Positions 15,590 through 22,388 of a DNA stretch of 33,481 nt are shown here, piece after piece. Made by a program: the position numbers and the translations under genes. This stretch comes from a virus: the IMG/VR virus record IMGVR_UViG_3300046028_002496, positions 1-33,481 of that record. The stretch is one strand, 5' to 3'. How positions within the stretch are numbered: position 1 is the stretch's first letter; each line of letters begins with the position of its first letter. The notes under the pieces were generated by a model. That model was not told the DNA's origin and searched no databases. It was given only the letters and a program-made list of their open reading frames with translations.

Positions 15590-16462
15590 TCACGCTCGCT
15601 TCATACACGTGGTCTTGACCATAGCGGCCCAGTTCTTTGGAAAGCTCTTACGCAGATCAGCGATCTTCAGCACCATACGCAGGCTCAGCTCACGTAGCTT
15701 GTCCTGGTTCTCAATGATGAACTCAATGACTTCGTCCTTTTGGATGGGCTCAAACTCGTAGCGATCCAACATGTTACCGTCACGGGCGATCTGCTGTATA
15801 CGCAAGATCTTCTCACGGTTGGTGTCCATTTGCAGATCAATGTAGTGGCAACGTGACTCTAATGCATCCAAGTGATCACGCAACTTCTTTGAACGAACGT
15901 GCTCGAACTTGATGTTAGTGATAAAGATAGCGGCACCTTTGAACTCGAAGCGATCTGGAATGCCTTCCGAACGTAGCAGGCGGCTGTCTGTGTTCCAGCT
16001 GATGAACCTGCGCTCTGAACTGTCCAAAGCACCCTTGAGAATGTTCAAGCTCAGGTCTTCCATTAGAATGCTGTCACAGTCGTCAAAGACTACAACGTTG
16101 CCTACAGCTGAGAACTCGTAGAGTTTAGCATAGAGTCCAATGGCTGACATGGCACCCTTGCAGACTTCATGTTTGGGCTTGCGCTCTGCCAATGTGTCGA
16201 ACAGGCCGTCCTTTTGTAGCACGGATTCTACGCCGTAGCTCTTGCCCACGCCCGGAGGGCCACTGACAATCATAGCACGGACATTGCCGTTCTTTACAGC
16301 CTTGGTCATCTCGTCCAGAATCTCAAAGCGCTCTGACAAGCGATCCAGGATCTGGCTGTCAGTCTCTTTGGCTACTTCCTTCTCACGGCGCTTGATAGCA
16401 TCCGTATCGAATTCTAGTACTGTGGTGCCCTTGCTGGGTGCTTTGGTCTTTGTTGCGGCCAT
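15590..16462 (-). CDS. AAA+ ATPase
   Basis: 290 residues. Walker A GPPGVGKS (68-75), Walker B VVVFDDCD (123-130), sensor 1 IFITN (179-183), with downstream Arg residues (about 190-204) as possible fingers. A helical C-terminal lid follows. It is the largest protein of the early cluster and is expressed from the consensus promoter at 16489-16517 with an AAGGA ribosome site. The family is not a clamp loader I can recognise. A role in remodelling host or phage protein complexes is inference. Confidence 0.8.
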   Translation of the reverse strand: MAATKTKAPSKGTTVLEFDTDAIKRREKEVAKETDSQILDRLSERFEILDEMTKAVKNGNVRAMIVSGPPGVGKSYGVESVLQKDGLFDTLAERKPKHEVCKGAMSAIGLYAKLYEFSAVGNVVVFDDCDSILMEDLSLNILKGALDSSERRFISWNTDSRLLRSEGIPDRFEFKGAAIFITNIKFEHVRSKKLRDHLDALESRCHYIDLQMDTNREKILRIQQIARDGNMLDRYEFEPIQKDEVIEFIIENQDKLRELSLRMVLKIADLRKSFPKNWAAMVKTTCMKRA

Positions 16463-16488
16463 GTTAGTCCTTAAGTGTTTAAAATTGT

Positions 16489-16517
16489 ATTATAGCAGAC
16501 TTCTTAGAGTTTGTCAA
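16489..16517 (-). promoter_or_regulatory. Early sigma-70 promoter
   Basis: TTGACA-N17-TATAAT; reads into the AAA+ ATPase operon (16462 to 15104). The -35 lies inside the short open frame 16504-16620. Confidence 0.85.
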
Positions 16518-16620
16518 GCTCTTTGTTGAACACGCTAACGACATGGGCAATTGGATCTCCCTGTCTAACCGAACCAACTTCGGCAACATGTTCAACAAAG
16601 GGCTTGCGCCCCTTGTTCAG
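16504..16620 (-). CDS. Possible 38-codon frame with CTG start
   Basis: The frame reads NKGRKPFVEHVAEVG, then SVRQGDPIAHVVSVF, then NKELDKL and stops at 16504. The residue pattern looks protein-like, but the only start is CTG at 16620, which overlaps the TGA of the upstream gene. A 12-bp inverted repeat (16521-16532 with 16589-16600) lies in it. It could be a coupled small gene, a remnant of a longer gene or only structure. Confidence 0.3.
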   Translation of the reverse strand: MNKGRKPFVEHVAEVGSVRQGDPIAHVVSVFNKELDKL

Positions 16621-16946
16621 TCTGCTCGGCCGCCTGCGTAGGCTTTGTCAATTCCAAAGCTTCTCAGCACATCAGCGTAGGCCTCAGCGCCAGCTTCTTT
16701 GACTGACATGCTCTGTGTGCCGTGTCCACTTGGATTCCACAGCTGGAGTCCGCCACCGTATGCTGGCTTGAAGCCCACGGCCTTCAATGCACGGCCCAGT
16801 TTCGTTGAGCCCTTTTCGTAGACCGTAACCCAAGCAAAGCCGCAGTACCAATCTTCGCCATGCTTGGCAATGTAGTCCTGTGCGGCCTTTTGTGCGGCAG
16901 TGGATGCAGTGTTGTGGATGGACTCAATGTTCTCTAATGCAATCAT
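16617..16946 (-). CDS. Small conserved phage protein
   Basis: 109 residues with an AGGAG site before the ATG. Features: AQDYIAKHGEDWYCGFAWV, then a Gly-rich segment with LQLWNPSGHGTQSM (about residues 67-80). Soluble. Function unknown. Single gene behind its own promoter (16979-17007). Confidence 0.65.
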   Translation of the reverse strand: MIALENIESIHNTASTAAQKAAQDYIAKHGEDWYCGFAWVTVYEKGSTKLGRALKAVGFKPAYGGGLQLWNPSGHGTQSMSVKEAGAEAYADVLRSFGIDKAYAGGRAD

Positions 16947-16978
16947 TTCTAGCTCCTGTTTAGTGTGTGTAAGTATGT

Positions 16979-17007
16979 ATTATACTGCCGTTTTACGCTT
17001 CTGTCAA
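16979..17007 (-). promoter_or_regulatory. Early sigma-70 promoter
   Basis: TTGACA-N17-TATAAT with the dyad CGTAAAACG in the spacer; drives the gene starting at 16946. Confidence 0.85.
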
Positions 17008-17010
17008 CAG

Positions 17011-17208
17011 TTATTTACTGATGTTGCTTTTAAACAACAGCCCGCACAAGGCACTCAAACCCCATGCTTGGAACACTGTGATCTCTTTGAGTCCGAAGAT
17101 GGTGGGCATCAACCAGTCCCACAACCACATCACAGGCAGGGCACAGGCTAGACTGACCAGGATGAACAGGCCAAAGACTGTGACTGCGGTTCCGATGAAG
17201 TTCATCAT
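17011..17208 (-). CDS. Small membrane protein
   Basis: 65 residues (start at the first of two adjacent ATGs). A long hydrophobic segment (about residues 5-28) is followed by WDWLMPTIFGLKEITVFQAWGL and a second short hydrophobic part. Conserved-looking phage membrane protein, function unknown. The stop lies 4 nt upstream of the next -35. Confidence 0.65.
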   Translation of the reverse strand: MMNFIGTAVTVFGLFILVSLACALPVMWLWDWLMPTIFGLKEITVFQAWGLSALCGLLFKSNISK

Positions 17209-17453
17209 TTTCTAATGCTGATCTTGGCCAGCAGGGCTTTGACATCCATGGGCTCTGCAATGCCATCGTAGCATTGTTCGACGGCCGCCATCTTCATCAG
17301 ATCCACGATGCTCTTTGCTTCATTGCGGAAAGCCTGTGTGGGCAGTGCCTTGATGAAGCGATCAACTTCGGGCTTGTCTTCGCAGGCCCAGATGATATCT
17401 GCTAGGATCATCTGACGGGGTGTAAGACCTTCAAGTGTAAATTCAACTGACAT
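17205..17453 (-). CDS. Small helical phage protein
   Basis: 82 residues from the ATG at 17453, preceded by GGAG; a longer frame to 17495 runs into the upstream gene. Contains FTLEGLTPRQMILADIIW (about residues 4-21) and an Ala/Lys-rich helical end. Overlaps the membrane protein gene by 4 nt. Function unknown. Confidence 0.65.
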   Translation of the reverse strand: MSVEFTLEGLTPRQMILADIIWACEDKPEVDRFIKALPTQAFRNEAKSIVDLMKMAAVEQCYDGIAEPMDVKALLAKISIRK

Positions 17454-17454
17454 T

Positions 17455-17688
17455 TTAGTACTCCTTCTTGTCGCCGTGGGCTTCGTTGTAATCATAGCCC
17501 ATCATGTAGGCTTCGTATTCTGCTGTACCAGGTTCAAGGTCAACTCTCAGTCCTTGATAGGTGCCATCTGGCCACTTGTGGGGATTGCGTGAGCGATTGT
17601 AATAACTGTCTGCGGCGCCACGGTCAAATGCACCGCCATGTTCGGTAAAGGCTTTTGCTATCTCTGTTGGATCTATTGCAACCATCAT
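17455..17688 (-). CDS. Small conserved phage protein
   Basis: 77 residues. GAADSYYNRSRNPHKW in the middle and YMMGYDYNEAHGDKKEY at the end are a pattern common in small phage early proteins. Two ATGs in tandem (17688 or 17685). Function unknown. Confidence 0.65.
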   Translation of the reverse strand: MMVAIDPTEIAKAFTEHGGAFDRGAADSYYNRSRNPHKWPDGTYQGLRVDLEPGTAEYEAYMMGYDYNEAHGDKKEY

Positions 17689-17694
17689 TGGTCC

Positions 17695-17829
17695 TTATTT
17701 TGACTTTGATTTAGCTTCTTGAGCGGCAATCTTACCGCTGTAGGCTTTGCCGGCACTGTGGATCAAACCGGTCTTTGTGTAGGTAATCGTTCCACCAGTG
17801 CTGGATGCGATTGGCTTAGGTAATGTCAT
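17695..17829 (-). CDS. Very small phage protein (44 residues)
   Basis: ATG at 17829, stop at 17695. Reads MTLPKPIASSTGGTITYTK, then TGLIHSAGKAYSGKIAA and a Lys/Ser-rich tail. It sits exactly between the promoter at 17856-17884 and the next gene, with GGACAC before the ATG as a weak ribosome site. First gene of the operon 17829 to 17011. Function unknown. Confidence 0.6.
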   Translation of the reverse strand: MTLPKPIASSTGGTITYTKTGLIHSAGKAYSGKIAAQEAKSKSK

Positions 17830-17855
17830 TGTGTGTCCTTGTTGTGTAAGTCTGT

Positions 17856-17884
17856 ATTGTAACATAGAAAAACCTCGGTGTCAA
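17856..17884 (-). promoter_or_regulatory. Early sigma-70 promoter
   Basis: TTGACA-N17-TACAAT; drives the four-gene operon 17829 to 17011. Confidence 0.8.
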
Positions 17885-17905
17885 CCTACGAAGTGCCCAG
17901 GCGAT

Positions 17906-17935
17906 GCAACCATTGGCCTTGCGGCAGGGGGTTGC
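17906..17935 (-). other. Stem-loop capped by a GNRA tetraloop
   Basis: On the minus strand GCAACC (17935-17930) pairs with GGTTGC (17911-17906), and an inner GCC-GCAA-GGC hairpin (17925-17916) caps it. It lies in the 3' untranslated region of the 18213 gene, just before the next promoter; probably an RNA 3' structure. Confidence 0.4.
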
Positions 17936-17973
17936 TGTTGCAGGGTCTAGTGGTAGGCTGACACTCCGGCAAA

Positions 17974-18213
17974 TTATGCTACCTCTTTGAACACCTTGTA
18001 GCCGCGGCCCGCCAATACACGGATGGCCGATTGGACTTCTTGGTAGTTCTTTTCTTCCCAATCCAACATCTCTTTGGCACCCTTGATGGTGTCCTCATCG
18101 GAGGTGTTGCCGGAGGCAAAGTGAGTGTAGGCGTAGAACCGATCACCGTCCTCGTCCTTGCCCATTTGGATTGTACCAATGTTCTTGTGTATCTGCAGTT
18201 CATTGAGTTTCAT
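17974..18213 (-). CDS. Small phage protein
   Basis: 79 residues, GGGAG before the ATG. Contains MGKDEDGDRFYAYTHFASG (about residues 17-35), an acidic helix with DWEEKNYQEVQSAI and a basic C-terminus. Single gene behind promoter 18244-18272. Function unknown. Confidence 0.65.
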   Translation of the reverse strand: MKLNELQIHKNIGTIQMGKDEDGDRFYAYTHFASGNTSDEDTIKGAKEMLDWEEKNYQEVQSAIRVLAGRGYKVFKEVA

Positions 18214-18243
18214 TTTGCGCTCCCTTTGTGTTAGTGTGTATGT

Positions 18244-18272
18244 ATTATAACAGCTTTAGACCCAGCTGTCAA
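18244..18272 (-). promoter_or_regulatory. Early sigma-70 promoter with paired spacer arms
   Basis: TTGACA-N17-TATAAT; ACAGCT and AGCTGT flank 8 nt between the hexamers. The upstream gene ends inside the spacer (stop at 18256). Confidence 0.85.
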
Positions 18273-18642
18273 CCATCATGACGGGCTTCTTAAGGGCTCG
18301 CTTAACAAAGCTCTCGGGCTCGTCATCTACACGGACTAGCATATAGCCAAATGCCTCTACCAAGTCCACTTCTGCCACTTCCAGTTCCACGCCTGCTTTC
18401 TCAAAGGCAATGTTCATCTTAGTAAGGGCATACTTAACGCCTGCACAGAAGGCCTCGTGCTCGCTGTCTGTAACGTCTTCAAAGTCGAAGTTCTCTACCA
18501 TTACAGTCTCGTAGTCCTGTCCGTCTGCTACAATGAACGGGCGGATCTTAGCCCATTGCTTCTGGTCTACGCAGTCAAAATGGTCACAAGCTTCGTTAAG
18601 GTCGAAACTGTTAAACGCATCGTAGTTTACTTTTTTAGCCAT
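18256..18642 (-). CDS. Acidic phage protein of unknown function
   Basis: 128 residues, strongly acidic. Contains NEACDHFDCVDQKQWAK (about residues 16-32), a helical middle with FCAGVKYALTKM and an acidic VEVDLVEAF-like segment. GGGAG precedes the ATG. Its last codons overlap the next promoter. Acidic small early proteins can be inhibitors or DNA mimics, but nothing here is specific. Confidence 0.6.
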   Translation of the reverse strand: MAKKVNYDAFNSFDLNEACDHFDCVDQKQWAKIRPFIVADGQDYETVMVENFDFEDVTDSEHEAFCAGVKYALTKMNIAFEKAGVELEVAEVDLVEAFGYMLVRVDDEPESFVKRALKKPVMMVDSWV

Positions 18643-18672
18643 CTGTCGCTCCCTTTGTGTTAGTGTGTATGT

Positions 18673-18701
18673 ATTATAACAGGATTCTTAGGCCCTGTCA
18701 A
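18673..18701 (-). promoter_or_regulatory. Early sigma-70 promoter with nested stop codon
   Basis: TTGACA-N17-TATAAT; spacer arms ACAGG and CCTGT. The TGA stop of the gene at 18698 lies within TTGACA. Drives the 18642 gene. Confidence 0.85.
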
Positions 18702-19153
18702 CCTGCTAATTTGGCACGTAGCAGGTCGTTTAGAGTGGGCTGGTGTTCTCCGGGAACAACCACGCCCTCTACAAACAGGTCCACGCTCTCGCTGTAGTAG
18801 CCGTTTGACTCGCCCAACCAACGCACATCCACATAGCCCTTGCGGGTAGCGAACTTGTAGAAGGTCCAAGTCACGCTCTCGTGATCTCCCTCGTCAAAGT
18901 CCACAGGAGTAGCGCCGCGAACTTCTTCGGCCATCAACAAGGGCTCGCCCACCAAGTCCTGCAAGTCACCAACGATGTCATTGATGTCCACACGCTCGCA
19001 ACAATCCTGTGAGTGAGCGAACATGAAACGCTCGCCGTTTGCAGTTTCGAAAGTCATCTCATCGCCGCCAACGGAACCAGAGACTTGAACAAAGGTCTTG
19101 CCCAGCATCTGTTCCATGCCCCGTTGAGTGTTTACTATGTTGTTGTAATCCAT
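18698..19153 (-). CDS. Conserved phage protein, DUF7448-like
   Basis: 151 residues from the ATG at 19153, preceded by AGGAG; a longer frame to 19180 would include the leader. Pattern: MLGKTFVQVSG, FETANGERFMFAHSQDCCE (about residues 36-54), then VDINDIVGDLQDLVG, and late TFYKFATRKGYVDVRWLGES. I associate this with the DUF7448 family of phage and bacterial proteins of unknown function. The family name is from memory. Confidence 0.65.
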   Translation of the reverse strand: MDYNNIVNTQRGMEQMLGKTFVQVSGSVGGDEMTFETANGERFMFAHSQDCCERVDINDIVGDLQDLVGEPLLMAEEVRGATPVDFDEGDHESVTWTFYKFATRKGYVDVRWLGESNGYYSESVDLFVEGVVVPGEHQPTLNDLLRAKLAG

Positions 19154-19187
19154 TTTGTGCTCCTGTTTGTTTGTGTCCATGTGTGTA

Positions 19188-19215
19188 TTATATACCCAAA
19201 ACCATTTAATGTCAA
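19188..19215 (-). promoter_or_regulatory. Early sigma-70 promoter
   Basis: TTGACA (19210-19215), 16-nt spacer, TATAAT (19188-19193); the only one in the series with 16 rather than 17 nt. Drives the 19153 gene. Confidence 0.8.
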
Positions 19216-19219
19216 CCGT

Positions 19220-19381
19220 TTAAGCATTCATTGAATTCTGGTAGTCTATGTCATCTAGCTTATCTTGCAACCGTTGCACTTCGTGGTACAGTCGGCGCAG
19301 TTCGGCGGAGGCACTTATGCATTCGCCGTTGGATTCCATTTCATCAGCCAGCCGTAGTGCTAGGGGTTTTGGTTCGTTCAT
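19220..19381 (-). CDS. Very small helical protein (53 residues)
   Basis: ATG at 19381 preceded by GGAAG; an earlier in-frame ATG at 19405 lies in the leader. Reads MNEPKPLALRLADEMESNG and then a Leu/Arg-rich likely coiled coil (LRRLYHEVQRLQDKLDDI). Function unknown. Confidence 0.55.
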   Translation of the reverse strand: MNEPKPLALRLADEMESNGECISASAELRRLYHEVQRLQDKLDDIDYQNSMNA

Positions 19382-19411
19382 CTTGCTTCCTTTTGCGTTG
19401 TCCATGTGTGT

Positions 19412-19440
19412 ATTATAAGCTCATTTGGACAAGATGTCAA
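19412..19440 (-). promoter_or_regulatory. Early sigma-70 promoter
   Basis: TTGACA-N17-TATAAT; drives the 19381 gene. The upstream gene's stop (19421) is in the spacer. Confidence 0.85.
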
Positions 19441-19630
19441 CCAGTCTTTGGTTGATCAAATCCATCTCTGCTTGCTCGACATAGAAGTCTGTGGTCGGAT
19501 CGTAGTAGGCACCCTCTTTGTTGCAATAATACAACACTTTGCCCGAGAAGTTAAACGGACCTTCGAGTCCCTTGCGGGGGCCGTACTTGGTACGCATCAT
19601 GTCTGTGGTGTCCAAAACCTTGTAGCCCAT
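19421..19630 (-). CDS. Small phage protein
   Basis: 69 residues from the ATG at 19630 with AGGAG upstream; the frame could extend to 19696 but would run through the preceding small gene. Contains YGPRKGLEGPFNFSGKVLYY (about residues 16-35) and YYDPTTDFYV (42-51), a Tyr/Asp motif frequent in phage early proteins. Function unknown. Confidence 0.65.
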   Translation of the reverse strand: MGYKVLDTTDMMRTKYGPRKGLEGPFNFSGKVLYYCNKEGAYYDPTTDFYVEQAEMDLINQRLVDILSK

Positions 19631-19631
19631 A

Positions 19632-19745
19632 TTAAACTCCTGCGATGAAAGAGAGGCCAACCATGCAATAGATTGCGACCAGTTGAGCAATTCCAAAATG
19701 GAACATGGCCCAAACTACAGTACACCAACCTATCAATTTCAGCAT
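19632..19745 (-). CDS. Very small membrane protein (37 residues)
   Basis: ATG at 19745, stop at 19632, 1 nt before the next ATG. Reads MLKLIGWCTVVWAMFHFGIA then QLVAIYCMVGLSFIAGV; almost wholly hydrophobic, one or two membrane helices. The ribosome site of the next gene (AGGAG) lies inside its last codons. First gene behind promoter 19772-19800. Confidence 0.6.
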   Translation of the reverse strand: MLKLIGWCTVVWAMFHFGIAQLVAIYCMVGLSFIAGV

Positions 19746-19771
19746 GATCAACTCCTTGTTGCGATGTATGT

Positions 19772-19800
19772 ATTATAGCACCAAACAATAACCCAGTCAA
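19772..19800 (-). promoter_or_regulatory. Early sigma-70 promoter
   Basis: TTGACT-N17-TATAAT; drives 19745 and 19630. Confidence 0.8.
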
Positions 19801-19811
19801 CCGTCGGGTCT

Positions 19812-20042
19812 TTACAGGTTCTCTCCAGTCTCAGCGTCAATGGCGCCAGTGTAGACAGCCTCGAATCCGTTGCCGGTCTCGAGCCAGCCATTTATGTTCC
19901 AGTTATCACGATGCTGGTTGTAGAATCCCGCCCACATGAGTGCATCCTCACGGGTGTTGAACTCTTCCTCTCTGATGACCTTGTGATCATTCACATGACC
20001 AGCATAGACAGGGTAGACTTGAACATTGTGTACGATCATCAT
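19812..20042 (-). CDS. Small phage protein
   Basis: 76 residues; AAGGAG precedes two tandem ATGs (20042 or 20039). Contains YAGHVNDHKVI, EEEFNTREDALMWAGFYNQH (about residues 25-44) and a C-terminal GFEAVYTGAIDAETGE. Function unknown. Follows the 20364 gene in one transcript. Confidence 0.65.
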   Translation of the reverse strand: MMIVHNVQVYPVYAGHVNDHKVIREEEFNTREDALMWAGFYNQHRDNWNINGWLETGNGFEAVYTGAIDAETGENL

Positions 20043-20049
20043 GTGCTCC

Positions 20050-20364
20050 TTACCAAACCAACTCTTTTGCTGGGTAGCGGATGGAGCCTTCGTATTCCAA
20101 CTGATCCTTTTCGAACTCAGTGAGGTAGTCGTTGGCTACGATCTCCCAACCGATGATCGTCTCGCGGAAGCCTTCATTGTCCTGCTCAATCTGACCACGC
20201 AGAGCCATCACGGTCTCTGTGACCTTGTTGAGGTCTTTGAACTTCTTGACCACGTAGTCGTTGCCGCCTTTGGCTTTCCAGTACTGGGGGCACTCGCCAA
20301 CGCCGTCCCAATCATGGGCGCCGTAGTTCTCATAAACCTGTGTAGTGATTAGCAGTTTGGCCAT
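20050..20364 (-). CDS. Conserved phage protein
   Basis: 104 residues, AGGAG upstream. Begins MAKLLITTQVYENYGAHDWD, continues GECPQYWKAKGG (about residues 23-34) and ends with YEGSIRYPAKELVW. This is a recurrent small protein in environmental phages, as far as I recall, with no known activity. Confidence 0.7.
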   Translation of the reverse strand: MAKLLITTQVYENYGAHDWDGVGECPQYWKAKGGNDYVVKKFKDLNKVTETVMALRGQIEQDNEGFRETIIGWEIVANDYLTEFEKDQLEYEGSIRYPAKELVW

Positions 20365-20398
20365 TTTGTGCTCCTAGTGTGTTGCTGTCTATGTGCTA

Positions 20399-20427
20399 AT
20401 TATAGCAAGGTTTTACCAATCTGTCAA
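20399..20427 (-). promoter_or_regulatory. Early sigma-70 promoter
   Basis: TTGACA-N17-TATAAT, spacer with GGTAAAACC; drives 20364 and 20042. A near-palindrome (20431-20450) abuts its -35. Confidence 0.85.
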
Positions 20428-20430
20428 CTG

Positions 20431-20500
20431 ACACACACCTAGGTGCGTGTTGTATTTTTACAACAAGATGAACCCCACGCACTTCACAGTGGGCGGGGTT
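20431..20500 (-). other. Structured non-coding gap (palindrome and hairpins)
   Basis: 20431-20450 is a 20-bp palindrome with one mismatched pair, 3 bp upstream of a -35 box. 20449-20464 is a 6-bp hairpin (GTTGTA/TACAAC). AACCCC (from about 20475) with GGGGTT (to about 20500) closes a longer hairpin. Further right CCTGGG/CCCAGG pair at about 20510-20529. No start codon or plausible frame in the 118-nt gap. It may be a 3' end structure, an operator or a small RNA. Confidence 0.45.
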
Positions 20501-20545
20501 CGGGGGTTGCCTGGGACACTACCCCCAGGACTTCGGAGCGAACTC

Positions 20546-20815
20546 TTAGACTAGGCCAAGCGCCAATGCTTTGTAACCAGCGGCAACGATCTTGCGGCTT
20601 GGTGTACCGATTGTGTACTCGGTAACTTCAACGTGGTTGCCAGCGGTACGCTTGTTAGCGTAAACGGCATAACCACTTTGACGAATGCGACTGACTTCGG
20701 CGCTCACGTTCTTAATACCAAAACGCTTCTCTGCTTGGCTAGCAGTAACCTTCTCGCCGTTGTACATTGCGTTGAACAACTTGAAAGTTTTTGTTTCTTC
20801 ACTAAATCTTTTCAT
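20546..20815 (-). CDS. Helix-turn-helix DNA-binding protein
   Basis: 89 residues. TASQAEKRFGIKNVSAEVSR (about residues 24-43) has the spacing of a helix-turn-helix, followed by a wing-like strand (GYAVYANKR) and a conserved TIGTPSRKIVAAGYKAL tail. A candidate early regulator. It is the only obvious DNA-binding fold in the early cluster, and its own promoter (TTGACC/TATACT) is weaker than the others. Confidence 0.7.
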   Translation of the reverse strand: MKRFSEETKTFKLFNAMYNGEKVTASQAEKRFGIKNVSAEVSRIRQSGYAVYANKRTAGNHVEVTEYTIGTPSRKIVAAGYKALALGLV

Positions 20816-20858
20816 TTTATGTTTTCCTTATAAGTTCTGTTTCTCAACAGTTGCTACT

Positions 20859-20887
20859 AGTATAGCAAGTATAACCTATAAGGTCAA
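20859..20887 (-). promoter_or_regulatory. Early sigma-70 promoter (weaker variant)
   Basis: TTGACC-N17-TATACT; leader of about 37 nt to the HTH gene. The TGA of the upstream gene (20884) lies in TTGACC. Confidence 0.7.
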
Positions 20888-21102
20888 GCATTAATTTTGC
20901 CAAACTCTCGACCCACATAGTGAGCAATGAGTTCTCTTTGGATTTGGGTAACAAGATCACCGTGTGAATCGTTTACCACAAACCTTACAGGGCATCTGCC
21001 CCAGGCGCCGTACTTATTAAAGTTGGCAAACCATTTGCGATGTTCTTTGTTGTGGGCATCAAATACTACCCAAGGTCTTCCGAATAATTGTAATCTGCTC
21101 AT
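20884..21102 (-). CDS. Conserved phage protein
   Basis: 72 residues. Pattern: LQLFGRPWVVFDAHNKEHR (about residues 4-22), WGRCPVRFVV (34-43), DLVTQIQRELIAHYVG. A recurrent phage early protein of unknown function. No promoter of its own; it follows the 21577 gene with a hairpin (21129-21156) between. Confidence 0.65.
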   Translation of the reverse strand: MSRLQLFGRPWVVFDAHNKEHRKWFANFNKYGAWGRCPVRFVVNDSHGDLVTQIQRELIAHYVGREFGKINA

Positions 21103-21128
21103 AGTCTCTCTGAATACCCCGGTGTGCT

Positions 21129-21156
21129 AGAGGGGACTTATTGGCACTGCCCCTCT
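21129..21156 (-). other. Intergenic stem-loop
   Basis: AGAGGGG (minus 21156-21150) pairs with CCCCTCT (21135-21129), 14-nt loop, no T-run after it. It separates 21161 from 21102; perhaps an attenuator or processing site. Confidence 0.45.
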
Positions 21157-21160
21157 TTGA

Positions 21161-21577
21161 TTAGTAAGGTGCGTCTTCCATGTCAGCCAACTGGGCTACC
21201 ACTTCGGCCTTGGAGACTGTAGTCTTAGGGGCCTTGGCACGAATAGCCGCTAGCGTGGGCTTAGGAGCAGGAGCCTTCTTAGGCTTCTTAGCTTCCTTCT
21301 TAGGCTTGTCCTTAGACGCAGCCTTGGGCGTATTGCCACGCTTGTCAACTTCAGACTCCAATGCTGCACGAACAGCAGTGTTGCCGTTGTCGAAGTCGAT
21401 GCTAATCAGATAAACAAGGGCTTCTTCCTTGGTCATTGGGTTCTTCAACTCAACGATATCAATGTCAGTGTGACCGTTCTTGATCAAGACCTTGGTACGC
21501 ATCGCATCATTAGCGAAACGAACTTTGAACTCACCGTCCAACTTAGAAACACCTGCATGGGTAAATGATTTAGACAT
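21161..21577 (-). CDS. Conserved phage protein with Lys-rich tail
   Basis: 138 residues. The N-terminal 75 residues form a compact domain (MSKSFTHAGVSKLDGEFKVR, then KVLIKNGHTDIDIVELK). Residues 83-105 are a Lys/Ala/Pro-rich linker, followed by a short acidic C-terminus. The basic linker suggests nucleic-acid contact. It has the longest leader of the cluster with a 5' hairpin, suggesting high expression. Confidence 0.65.
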   Translation of the reverse strand: MSKSFTHAGVSKLDGEFKVRFANDAMRTKVLIKNGHTDIDIVELKNPMTKEEALVYLISIDFDNGNTAVRAALESEVDKRGNTPKAASKDKPKKEAKKPKKAPAPKPTLAAIRAKAPKTTVSKAEVVAQLADMEDAPY

Positions 21578-21610
21578 ATAATCTCCTTATGTGTGAATGT
21601 CTGTGTGTCC

Positions 21611-21626
21611 TGCGAACTATTTCGCA
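21611..21626 (-). promoter_or_regulatory. Hairpin at the predicted mRNA 5' end
   Basis: TGCGAA-ATAG-TTCGCA, a 6-bp stem starting within 1-2 nt of the transcription start predicted from promoter 21634-21662. Such 5' hairpins protect phage mRNAs from decay. Confidence 0.45.
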
Positions 21627-21633
21627 TTAATTA

Positions 21634-21662
21634 ATTATAACACAATTGGGCGGCTGTGTCAA
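21634..21662 (-). promoter_or_regulatory. Early sigma-70 promoter
   Basis: TTGACA-N17-TATAAT; spacer arms ACACA and TGTGT. Drives 21577 and 21102. Confidence 0.85.
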
Positions 21663-21675
21663 CCGTTTTTTGGTT

Positions 21676-21858
21676 TTATGCGCCGTAGTAGGGACTATAG
21701 ATCTCGTCCTCCTGTGGCGAATCCGCCACACCAGTGTCTTCTAGGAAGCCCAATACTTGTTCAATCGGGCAATCCAAAGTTACTGCAATCATCTTGGCAC
21801 TCATGCCATCAATGTACAGTTGCTCAATGTCGTAGGCTAAGTCTTTAATCGCGCTCAT
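21676..21858 (-). CDS. Small phage protein, HTH-like
   Basis: 60 residues: DLAYDIEQLYIDGMSAKMIA then VTLDCPIEQVLGFLEDTG resembles a short helix-turn-helix (helix, GMSAK turn, helix, CPIEQV). Acidic C-terminus. It overlaps the upstream gene by 4 nt. DNA binding is unproven. Confidence 0.6.
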   Translation of the reverse strand: MSAIKDLAYDIEQLYIDGMSAKMIAVTLDCPIEQVLGFLEDTGVADSPQEDEIYSPYYGA

Positions 21859-22331
21859 TCTGCTGTCTCCTCTTGTGCAATTCGATCTTGTTCGTCTGCA
21901 ATTGCAGACTTCAATGTAACATAGGGGTCATCGTGGCATTGAACATACCAGTTGCCGTCTTTGCGTAGGATGTACTCGTATTCCTCGTATGAGTGATGAG
22001 CCAAGTAGTCCTGGAAGTCAACGAACTTGTGTGCAACAAGTTTCTCGCCGCGATCGCGGGCGTAGAAGGTACACATATTTGCTGTCCGATTGATAAAGGC
22101 TTCTACTTCTTCCTTAGGCAAGTCAAACTGGCTAAAGGCGTGCTTGGTGCCAATTGTAGGGCGCAGGCTACTCAAGCCGCCCAGGTCAATCAAGTCACGC
22201 AAGATGAACGGGTTGCTGTAGTGCTCCAACAGCATCAAACCGTTGTGTGCCAAGTAGCCGTCCCAGTGACAGTAGACTTGCTCTACTGTGCCGTCTGCGA
22301 ATTCCAATGCGATAGTGCTTCGTGTTGCCAT
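21855..22331 (-). CDS. Conserved phage protein
   Basis: 158 residues, AGGAG site. N-terminus MATRSTIALEFADGTVEQVY then CHWDGYLAHNG is a well-marked signature of a phage family. Later SLRPTIGTKHAF, CTFYARDRGE and YEYILRKDGNWYV. Mixed alpha/beta. Function unknown as far as I know. Confidence 0.7.
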   Translation of the reverse strand: MATRSTIALEFADGTVEQVYCHWDGYLAHNGLMLLEHYSNPFILRDLIDLGGLSSLRPTIGTKHAFSQFDLPKEEVEAFINRTANMCTFYARDRGEKLVAHKFVDFQDYLAHHSYEEYEYILRKDGNWYVQCHDDPYVTLKSAIADEQDRIAQEETAE

Positions 22332-22359
22332 TGTGTGCTCCTAGTGTGTGTAAGTGTTT

Positions 22360-22388
22360 ATTATAACAGCTTATGATAGTTCTGTCAA
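22360..22388 (-). promoter_or_regulatory. Early sigma-70 promoter
   Basis: TTGACA-N17-TATAAT; drives 22331 and 21858. The upstream gene's TAA (22371) is in the spacer. Confidence 0.85.
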
